Of a DNA stretch of 64,000 nucleotides, positions 11,205 to 20,300 are shown one piece after another. The translations under genes and the position numbers were made by a program. The stretch comes from Mesostigma viride. Taxonomy: Eukaryota > Streptophyta > Mesostigmatophyceae > Mesostigmatales > Mesostigmataceae. The DNA lies in contig RPFO01000079.1 of assembly GCA_009746045.1 (NCBI GenBank), positions 5,369,968 to 5,433,967 on the forward strand, read 5' to 3'. Position 1 is the first letter of the stretch; each line of letters begins with the position of its first letter. Under the pieces are notes generated by a model. The model did no database searches. It saw nothing but the letters and a program-made list of their open reading frames with translations, and was not told the DNA's origin.

Positions 11205-12770
11205 ATTAACTAATTAATTAATTAATTTAAACTCGTGCACCAGTTGGGGAGTCACGGAGCACCGAAGTGCTTTTAATCCCTCAGTGCATGTGCACAACCG
11301 GAAGAAAGGGCAGAGACCCCCTTTCTCCTTCATGCCAGAGGCATGCCTCAGCGGCAGTATATCGGACACGCCAATGACGCCATAGACGATCCGGCAAGTG
11401 CTGTGGGTGCAATAAGACCCATGTGAGCATATCATCAGTAACAAGCTAGCGTGGGCAAGTAAACTGATCATACCCAGGACGTAGCCTGGCTGTACAACAA
11501 GGGCTAAGCTGAGGCAATGGCTGGTGCATATGTGTACCGTACCGTGTGTTAGCGGACCGTGCACGTGACTAGGTATGGTGGCACAACTGGGCAAACATTC
11601 TATAGGCATGGCTGCCATGGCGGGCGGCGGCAGTGACTACCAATGGATACATGCAAGCTAGGGCTGTACGTTATACAAGCTATTCTAGCCGGCAGGGGGC
11701 GTCCATATCTTGTGGTTAATATCATCAGGTCCCCGCCCCTCCAGTACACCTTGGGCTTCTGGGGGTCGATCCTGCTTGTGGCGGATCGGAGGTATCCCGG
11801 CCACAGGTCGCGTCGCTGCTGCTTTATGCTGAGCGGGGGTCAGGTCGTCGTCCAGCGTCCAGGTGAGGTACGTCGTGCAACCTCTTGCAACGAGAAAGGA
11901 ACCGCCGCTTGTCCTCAGGGGAGGGGAAGGTGAGCAGGACTGGTGGGGGAGCGGCGCCTCAAGTCCCGTGAGTGGGGAAGCTAGCGGTGGCACGGGGCAC
12001 CCTCGCAGTTCTACCTCACCTAGTACCAGGCCCATCCATGCGGGTGAGAAGCTGGTCCTTCGATGAGCTCGTCGGCAAGGGTGGTTGACGTCTCACGGCT
12101 CACCTGGCTTCTGCATGGGGGAAACAACGCAGCACCACTCGGCACTCGCGGCGAGCGCGGTCGCTGGCCTCCCGTTGTTCGGCCTGGCGGTGGTCCTCCA
12201 GCTCCTAGCTGGAGCGCTTCGTGGCAATGGCGCGTCAGTGGTTGAGGCGGTCGCTGACCGCAGCAGGTGCGCATAGGAGAGGGGCCGGCGGGAGGTCGCC
12301 AGCATCCTCAGTGCCGGGGTGGCTGGGATGCGATGGTGGCCGTCTGCTCCGCTATCTTTGGGACCTGTGTGGCCAGCCTGGGCCTCGGTGTGGGCGGTGA
12401 TGGCTTCAAGCTCCTTCATGAGCACGCCGCACTTCCCCTCGATCCACCTGGTTGAGGCAGGAGAGGAGTGCAGCATGTGCCTCGGATGCCTGCGCCGTGG
12501 TCTGCAGCGCTGTGATCGAGCTGAGGTTGTAGCTTGTGTGCGACCTAGCTTGGTTTCCGTGTTGGAGACCTAGTTGGCCTCCACCGTGCATGTTGAGCGC
12601 TGTAGTCATCAATGTCATGTTCTCGGCCAGCGGCCAGGTCACGTGCTCCTCCAGCACAGTCTGCTCGGAGGTCGTCCTTGCAGAGGGAGGCAGCCGGTGA
12701 GGCTAGCTGCCGGCTGCGCAGGCCGGGCTGGGTTGCGGAGCCTCGACGGAGCGTCGAGGTCACGTGCAGT
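11205..12770 (-). mobile_element. ORF1-only LINE-like element (degraded)
   Basis: A minus-strand copy with an (AATT)n tail at 11209-11228, the stem-loop with GTGACTCCCC, a ~400-bp 3' UTR and then ORF1. The ORF1 is broken by several frameshifts. Recognisable pieces on the minus strand are DLTWTLDDDLTPAQ-like (about 11820-11890), LLRSATASTTDA (about 12220-12270) and LEEHVTWPLAE (about 12620-12660). There is no reverse transcriptase between ORF1 and the 3' tail. It lies tail-to-tail with the copy at 10278-11180. Confidence 0.7.
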
Positions 12771-12772
12771 GA

Positions 12773-13113
12773 GCTAGTGTGGCATGCCTCTGGCATGAAG
12801 GAGAAAGGGGGTCTCTGCCCTTTCTTCAGTGTGAGCTAGTACGGCAATACGGCAATACGGCAAAACCTCGGCGTATTGCGTATTTCGTGTAATACGTGTA
12901 TTATACGCGTATAATACGGCGTACTACTAGCAAAATTTCTAGTACGGCAATACGCCAAACCTCGGCGTATTGCGTATTTCGTATAATATGGCGTATAATA
13001 CGGCGTACTAGCTCACACTGCCTTTCTTCCTGTTGTGCACATGCAGGGATTAAAAGCAATCCGGTGCTCCGTGACTCCCCAACGGGAGCACGAGTGTAAT
13101 TAATTAATTAATT
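12773..13113 (+). mobile_element. ORF1-only element 3' end, split by a MITE
   Basis: Plus-strand 3' end of the same family (GGCATGCCTCTGGCATGAAG, GGATTAAAAGCA, then the stem-loop GTGACTCCCCAACGGGAGCAC and an AATT tail at 13098-13113). The 3' UTR is interrupted by the 194-bp MITE at 12827-13020. Confidence 0.75.
12827..13020. mobile_element. hAT-like MITE, 194 bp
   Basis: Perfect 17-bp terminal inverted repeats CAGTGTGAGCTAGTACG are present at both ends. The 8-bp target duplication CCTTTCTT is at 12819-12826 and 13021-13028. The interior is AT-rich, has two copies of an AATACGGC...CTCGGCGTATTGCGTATTTCG block, and has no coding capacity. The CAGTG ends and 8-bp duplication fit the hAT superfamily. 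It interrupts a LINE-type 3' UTR, so it is younger than that insertion. Confidence 0.9.
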
Positions 13114-13139
13114 CGATCTACATATTAAATTTAATTATT

Positions 13140-14057
13140 AAATTGTAACATATGTATCTCCGTTGGGAGTACATGTAGCACATATCAGTGACATATCCCT
13201 GAGAAGGGGCATATGACTAACATATATGATCAGAATATGCTGGTTGTCTCTTTGAGAATATGACTACATACATTCTGGGCTACTTCCTGCAAGGGTAGCC
13301 CTGACCAAGTTTACACCAGTGTAAACTTCACTACATTACCGGCCTGCTCTAGGTCCAGTACAAAGTGCACCTGCACCGCTACGTATTCCAGCACCTAATT
13401 AATTAATTGCAGCACCTAAGGTGCGGACATCGGGTGCAGAAGATCATCACATGTGGCAAAACAATGGCCAGGGCATGGCTTCTCAGCAGAGAGTAGCTCT
13501 CTGCGCATAGGCAGAGCTTGGCTAAATTCAATGCATCATAGATCTGTGGGGAGTCCCAATATATATTCGCACAGGCGCATAGGCGTGAGCCACGTGCTAT
13601 TGAGCTATTCTACACTAGTTACTGCTATATATTCCCTAGACTGGGGTTGCTGGGGTGGCAGGGGGCACCTGCCAGGGCTTGAGGTCGACGTGGATGACCG
13701 CCCCCCTCCATGCAGTATATACGGGTTTCACCCCTGCGGTCTGCCGGAGCTGGAGGTAGGTCGGCCATAGCTGCTGTCGCCGCTGTTGCTGTGCCAGGGT
13801 CAAGTCGCCATCCAGCGTGTAGGAAGTCCCCGAGAGCCTCTTGCGGCATGTAAGAAACAACATGCAGCTTATCCGCCATGTACTTAAAGGTGAGGAGCAG
13901 GAGAGCCGGGCCAGCCTTACTCCGCGCGCGGGGAAGACGTATAGCCGACATCCGCATGCAGCTCACCAGTGAGTTGCCATGCGGGGGGTAAGAATGTCGC
14001 TATGGCAAGAGACTCCAAACTTCCTTGAGCACCTGCCGGCGCTGGTCGAAGATATAC
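13140..14057 (-). mobile_element. ORF1-only LINE-like element, second type (degraded)
   Basis: Minus strand. The 3' tail with CTCCCAACGGAGATAC lies at 13150-13180. A 3' UTR follows, holding GGGCTACTTCCTGCAAGGGTA. A C-terminal ORF1 piece covers 13625-13966 (SKAGPALLLLTFKYMADKL, then LTLAQQQRRQQLWPTYLQLR) with frameshifts. The related copy is at 33010-33698 plus 44711-45622. A micro-insertion lies in its 3' UTR at 13240-13254. Confidence 0.65.
13232..13262 (+). repeat. Micro-insertion with 8-bp target duplication
   Basis: A 15-bp insert CTGGTTGTCTCTTTG at 13240-13254 is flanked by AGAATATG at 13232-13239 and 13255-13262. Sister copies of the host 3' UTR (near 24380 and 30220) lack it. Confidence 0.8.
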
Positions 14058-14100
14058 ATATGGTCCGGCTGCATGGTTGTCTCCTTGATATGGTCCGGCT
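14058..14100 (+). repeat. Micro-insertion with 13-bp target duplication
   Basis: A 17-bp insert GCATGGTTGTCTCCTTG at 14071-14087 is flanked by ATATGGTCCGGCT at 14058-14070 and 14088-14100, both perfect. Confidence 0.85.
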
Positions 14101-14109
14101 TTATCTCGA

Positions 14110-14395
14110 TCGATATATGATGGACAAATAATTAATAACCTGAGCCAAGTGGGCTCAGGTTATAGATGACAATGACCCCCCACAAGCAAGTGGGGAAGCC
14201 GCGTGTTTGCAATCGCGGGAATAAAGCATGCTAGGCCAGACCCCGAGCTAGGGTCTGGCTCACTCTAGATATCATAGGCAGAATAGATAGGATACACCGC
14301 TAGGATATTGTATGCACCCATCAATCCGGCCATCCATCCATCGGGGTTAATGCTCCACGTGACTCCCCGACGGGAGCACACAATTAACTCGCTAT
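14110..14395 (+). mobile_element. LINE 3' UTR fragment
   Basis: The plus strand carries the degraded end of an RT ORF (AAGTGGGCTCAGGTTATAGA, corresponding to KWAQVIE) and the 3' UTR to the stem-loop CGTGACTCCCCGACGGGAGC near 14358-14380. It is the same family as 8733-9138. Confidence 0.65.
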
Positions 14396-15555
14396 ATGAG
14401 CTTGGCTACGATGCATATACAATCCAGTTAATGACGCGCCCCCGAACGACATGCATGACATGCCCCCTGACGGCCTAGCATGATGCGCGCCGGCTGCATC
14501 CATGTGTATATCAATGGCATTGGTAAACAAGATTAAATAATCCCGGATATTGTCCAATCACCAGTATTATGAATACTGCCATAATATTTATATACATGAA
14601 GGAATAGTTGTCCAGGAATAGTTGTCTCACTGAATTTAGGTTTCTAGCCAGCGCTGGTTGCCTTGTTGTTACATTAACACTTTCTCGCCGCTGGCATCGA
14701 CCCACGGCATCTATAGTTGTCTCAATCAACCCCCCCTGGCATCTATCCACGCCATCTATCAAGAGACAACCAGCGCAGTCCTGAAATGTGGCAGGTCCAG
14801 CCCACGCCATCAATACACCCCTGGCACCCATGCCATGCCGTGCTCCCTGGGTAGAGCTCCAACACTTCAGATCGTGCTGATGGAGCCTCACGTCAAACCA
14901 CCCATAGCGCTGGGTCGCCGGACCCTCTCCCTCAACCAATGAGGTGCCAGCCGGGCAGTATCCACATTTGGTATCCACTCTCATGTCCCCTCCGATAAAG
15001 AACGTTGGGTCCCAGCCAGGGGGTGCCTTGCGGAGATAGAAACCACCCCAGAGCTGTGGCATCCAACCAGGAGTTACCATGCAAAGCAGCAGACACAGCC
15101 GGCCAGCAAGGCGTCATGGTGCCACCTGCTGGGCAGGAATGACACAGACTCAAAACCATTCCGTACCCCTGCTCCATGGTGGGGAGGAGAGCTCCCAAAC
15201 TTCCCTCTCCCTGCACCCTCCTTCCAGCCCAGGCCCTGTTTGCCCAAAACAATGCCCAAAACCATTGGCAAAACACTGCCCCAAACTACTCCCTGTCCAA
15301 CTCCTGCCTCCGCTAGATGAATTGATAGATGGATGAATGCATCTCCTCTTTCCCCACTCAGGCCCTGAGAGGGATTGGGGCGCCCTCCCTCAATCTCGTC
15401 GTGCATGAGGGGTCGACGGTAGCTTAAGTCTAGCACCCCGTGATGCAGTGCCGTCACCATATTAGTTTACGCTGGCCCCAGCCTTGCCCACAGCTTCTCG
15501 CTTCCAATGAAGGTTCCAATGAAGGTTCCAATGAAGGAGCGAGCTGTCCTCTCTC
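14396..15555. other. Gene-free stretch between LINE remnants and APH-1
   Basis: Contains two long micro-insertion family members in opposite orientation (14641-14668 plus and 14760-14787 minus) without clear flanking duplications. A 12-bp unit TTCCAATGAAGG is repeated three times at 15503-15538, just past the APH-1 stop. The ORFs here show no recognisable domain. Confidence 0.5.
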
Positions 15556-16299
15556 CTACTCAGGTTCTGGCCGTGTGAACAGCTTCTCTGTGACAATAAA
15601 GCCGTGTGCGGCCATGGCCACGGTGACGGACGAGAGGCCGAACAACACAGGGATGGAGGCTACGCATCCCTTGTCGCGGAAGTTGAGCAACGTGATCAGG
15701 CTGGCCGCCAGGTGGATGCAGGGCGTCACAGCGGATAGCAGCCAGGAGCGCCTGCTAGCCGCGTAGAAGCTGACGACGTTGCCGAAGGTGAGGAGGGTAC
15801 AGAAGTTCACGGTGGAGAGCGCGGCGACGAGGAAGAGGGACATGTTGGGACAGGTGTCGATGTAATAGGTGCCGTCACGCAGGCTGGCGGTGATCATGGA
15901 CAGAAAGAAGAGGGTCGCGTGGACGAGACCGTGGCCCAGGCCCCACGAAAACGCGATGCTGACCTTGTCCGTGGTCGACAGCGGGCCCAGCCCTCCCCTG
16001 ACTGTCCTCGTTTCGACGTAGTTTTCCGACACGCGGTAGATGCGCCAGGAGGCCAAGCGGATGGCTTCTTGCACGAAGACCGCGGTGATCAGGAGCGCGG
16101 CGTACACGCCGACCTCGGGCGATCTGGGCAGGAAAGCCTTGAAAATCAGGGCCAGGAACATGAGCGATAGTAGCCAAAAGAAGGCGCTCGCGAGGGTCAC
16201 CAGGATTAAGAAGGACCTCCGAGCCACGATTGTCAGGTACAGGGCGATGCCAGGTCCCATGCCAATTGAAAGGTAAGCTACAAACGCCAGAACACCCAT
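15556..16299 (-). CDS. APH-1, gamma-secretase multipass membrane subunit
   Basis: A single-exon ORF of 247 residues, the normal size of APH-1, with about seven hydrophobic segments. APH-1 is the scaffold of the gamma-secretase complex (presenilin, nicastrin, PEN-2), which cleaves type I membrane proteins within the membrane. Family features are the N-terminal GMGPGIALYLTIVA, ASAFFWLLSL in TM2, FVQEAIRLASWRIYR in TM3, and FSWGLGHGLVHA in TM4, corresponding to the conserved Gly-rich (GxxxG) helix. The TM6 His is present (CIHLAASLITLLN). The second functional His, in TM5 of animal APH-1 (LLHTFWG), appears replaced, since this region reads FCTLLTFGNVVSF. The start is the ATG at 16297-16299. No intron is needed. 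It faces the GT29 gene head-to-head across about 1 kb. Confidence 0.85.
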   Translation of the reverse strand: MGVLAFVAYLSIGMGPGIALYLTIVARRSFLILVTLASAFFWLLSLMFLALIFKAFLPRSPEVGVYAALLITAVFVQEAIRLASWRIYRVSENYVETRTVRGGLGPLSTTDKVSIAFSWGLGHGLVHATLFFLSMITASLRDGTYYIDTCPNMSLFLVAALSTVNFCTLLTFGNVVSFYAASRRSWLLSAVTPCIHLAASLITLLNFRDKGCVASIPVLFGLSSVTVAMAAHGFIVTEKLFTRPEPE

Positions 16300-17316
16300 G
16301 GCGTCTGGAAGTATACTCTAAGAGTCCTGGTCTAACAATCTGGGGCACAATGGAATAGCCGCTCTCACGTCAATATAGCATATGGCCAGCCGAATCGCGC
16401 ACTACATCGCATCTCCATCATTCAAAATTCGCGTTACTTGCCACTGGCCCTCGACCGACGTCAACAGGAATACGAAGCCATGGCTGTGCAGCTCGATTAC
16501 AACAATTCAGCACGGAAGCTTCCCAAGTTGCCCACAATGAGGAAATAGGCTGTCGAGGAAAAGAACTGACTTATTACACAGACAGCCTCCATCGATAGCC
16601 ATAACCTCATCCTAGCGCTCGTGAGGAAAGTTTAGATCCCTCAGCGATGGAAAACTGCAAGCTTGGTGTACTTCAACACGTACAACCGGCCAGGTAAGCG
16701 CTCATTCGGACGGTAGCCATCGCCCTTCGGGGTCGAAATTTGGGGTTTACGAGCTCGCACGGTGTCCATCCACGTAAATTGTCAGAACCTACGGATAACT
16801 ACGTGGCATTCCTTGGTTGGTATTTACTAGATACAATCCTGTTGCAGCTACTTGGCAGTCCTTCCCTGTGCGCCGCGTTGCACTGGGTGACCTGGAGACA
16901 GTAGATCATAATTGTGTCCCTGGAGAGGACGAAGCAAAATGGCGTAGCCCTGGAATTCTAGCGTAGGACAAGAAGGCATATTTGATATTTCCTCTCACAA
17001 AAGGAAATCGTAATCATCCAGGGAAATTAATATGATTTCCCTGGGTCTTGGAACAACGCTGGCAGCACCTGTGGAAAATGTGATCAGCCCGCTGTATCCA
17101 AGTTTTGCAAGTGTGGGCTATGGCATTTAGTTGAAAACTTGCATGCAGTCGAGTACAAATGCATGAGAATATGAACGGTGCGTGCTGTTGCCGTCCTGTG
17201 AAGTACATTTCAGAAGGGAAAACTTGTCTTGAGAAACCAGCGAGCGTGATAATGCGGGAAAGGCGGTGATCGATACCTTACGAGTTTAGCCACTGGTGTC
17301 AAGGAGGTCGGGCTAC
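16300..17316. other. Intergenic region between two divergent genes
   Basis: This lies between the 5' end of APH-1 (minus) and the start of the GT29 gene (plus), so it should hold both promoters. I see no coding sequence, repeat or clear TATA-type element that I would commit to. Confidence 0.5.
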
Positions 17317-20300
17317 ATGGTACCCAGGATTTTGCGTGGCGGAAGATGCATGCATCATATTGCTCTCGCACTGCTAGCAACACTTGGTAGCTTGCTGACA
17401 GAATGCGCTTCCGCTGCTGTGGCTGCCGAAAATAGAACCGGGCGACTGGTAAGTGTTTACAATCTCTTTGTGCGAAGCGGTATCAACGGCCATCCATAGG
17501 ATTTGGGACTTCTGCCAAGTTTCCATTTTATCACCGGCATATTTGAATTGCTTTTAATGCCCAACAATGTTGTTGCCGCGTCTGACACCCGCAGCTGCTG
17601 GGGAAATCCAACGTACATGAGGCCCTTTATCGAGGCAGAAGCAAGGATGACGTCATTCGGGCAACTCTCTGGCCTCCCGGTTGCACCACCTGGAAGATAG
17701 ATTTCGAGCGCATGCAGCTCGTTCCAGAAGAAGCTACGTCCGCAGGTGCGTGGCTTTACGCAGGCCTGTGAGATGACGTGGTCGCTAACCCAGGTATTCT
17801 GAGCCCAGGTCCATGCATTATGGTGAGCGCATGAACCACGGTCACCTCCACTCGGAAGGTCTCCCTCTGCCTATGATATCGTAACCAGATGTATGCTCTC
17901 CAAGCTCACAGGAGAACGCCAGCTAAACAGCCTCCCTTGCTTTAGTTGTGTGGTTTGGCAAGTGGAGACAACACTCGTGCTGCCGTGTATGGGTGAGCCA
18001 TTTTTTGTTCACAGCGAGTAGTGTGCACTGGTTGTCCCTCTTACCACTAAAACCATCTGGATTCCGATGTGGCAGAGGGGGGTCATTCTTTCTTTTGTTG
18101 CCCAGCTGCTGCCGGGATGGCCGGCTGGCCTTCCATCCTCACAGAGGGCATGACAGGCACCAAAGGGGGGAGTGCCTGTAATCCAACTACTAACGGAAAT
18201 GGCAGGCCGAAGACAACATGGCTGGACATGAGCGAGGGAGACATGGCCACTGCCACGTGGTTATTGCCAGAATGCTTTGGAGTTTCGTCTAGCACACAAT
18301 TATCAGCCAGGCTGGTCACCTTCATACATGCCATGTCGTGTGGCTGCATGGTGGGCACATGTTGCATCGCTTCCGTGTAGCAAGCGCTGTGGCCCAGGCA
18401 CTGGTTAAGGAAACGCTGTGGCCAAGGCGGTTGTCAAGGAAATGTTGTGGCCGCGGCGGTGGTCAAATAAAGCGGTCGCCAAGAAGCAAGCCCTCGCTGA
18501 TCGTGCCCATGTTGTGGTCCGTCCGTCCGTGACCCATGTGCATCCCCTGTGTGGCGGGTCTTATCACTCACGCATCAATTAGAAGCACGTAGACTGCGTC
18601 ACGTGGGTACCAATCAAGGAACCTCCAGCCCCTATACACAACGAGGAGGAAGGAGGGCGCCTTAGCTTCTCTCCCTGCTTCAAGTGGGCTGGCCACGGAG
18701 GACTCTCTCTGCATCATGGTGCAGGCCCAACTGTGGGTGCAATACAATAGGAAGCAGCAAAACCGTGCATAGCGGATGCAGTAAGGCTGCACCATCGGTC
18801 GTCCAGAGGCCACAGGTAGGCTTGGAACTCTTTGAGAGCTGCCGGTTTGGGATGATATAAAGGCCTCTCCCGGAGCCTGAGGGCTTTTAGGGGCACACCC
18901 AGGTTCACCCACAGCCCCCAATCACGCATGGCATGCAATATCTGTCCGATCTCCAGTACCACAGACGTTGGGGCCTTGGCTCCGCGACGGCCTTCACCTC
19001 CCTGCTTTGGAGGGGTCAGATTTCACCCCGTTACGAGATGGCGGACTGGTCTGAGACAGCGGTCCGCTTCGTTTCGACTATTTTCCACAGCCGGCGCCAG
19101 ATTCTCATAGCCGAGGCCGGTTGCTACTAGAGCTGTATAGTCAAGATCGTAGTTAACTAAGCTACTATTCCTTGTATATTCGCCGTGCCGGCCCTTGTAG
19201 TGGCCAGCCACCTGGCCGGATCTGCGCCGGGCACGTTCAAGTACAGCCGGATGCTTGCGGAACCTCGGTGGCAATCCGGCGGATCCAGCAGCAAACGCAG
19301 CGCTGGTCGGGGCGCTTGTCCGCGTCCTGACAAGGCGCTTGCTTCCATGGAAAGCCCTTTCGCTGCCCCTGGTACCTCATTGGCCACTGCCATCGTGCGC
19401 ATTTCCCGCGCGGACTCCCCTAGATCCCAGACGCCGTGCCGAGACATGGGCGATAGCACATGCGACGATGAGTTGATGAGCCAGCTGTAGGACTGCTCTG
19501 GTCAACTACTTGAGTGTCGTGGTCAAGTACACCCGTGCATCGTTGTACCTTAGTGTCCTGTTGCATTCAAACCCGATAGGTGCAACCAGTCCACAGGGAT
19601 TACCGCACATGCCAGCTAACCCTTTCCACGGCCCTTTCTGCTGCGTAAGCTAACCGCCGTCACCCCTCAATTCCTGGCCGCCCCCCCCCCCCCCCACCCG
19701 TCTCCCCTCCCCCCTTCTCTCGTGCGCGCCAGATGCCAGCAACAACCTGCCCGGCGCGTCCCTGCCCGTCCACCAGTTCAACCGCCGGCGCTACTCCCCC
19801 CTGCTCCACTTTGACCAGCCCTTTGATGCGCTCTCGTTCGGCCACGCGGGCCTGCACCTCGGCGGCTCCTTTGCAATCGACGTCTTTATCCAGGACACGT
19901 TCCCTTCGCGCTTGACCCGGACCCACACGCTGCTCTCGGGGCCCTTCCCGACCAAGCGCGCCACGTTTGAGCTCGCGTTAGAGACGCCAGCAGCGCCCAA
20001 GCGCGCCGGGGGGAGGGCGGGGACGGCTGCCGGCAGCGACGACACGGGGGCCACGGGTGGATACCTCTGGGCGTTGCAACGCATCGACCACCTGCGCGCC
20101 AACACGGGTGTGCGGCTAGGGGCATCTCATGCCAGGAATAATGGGGGAGCCAATGCGGCATCTGCCCCCACCGGTACGGCCAAGAAATCCGTCAACACGA
20201 GAGAAGAGAATCCCGAGTGGCTGCGGCTGACCGTGGTGGGTGACGGGGGCAAGCAGCGGTATTACGTGGACGGGCGTCCATCCGGCGAGTCGTCCCTGTT

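Noticed and set aside
17793-17821. 29-nt micro-exon in the GT29 gene
   Set aside because: Its phase does not fit the next conserved exon at 19733, while exon 17595-17745 joins 19733 directly in phase.
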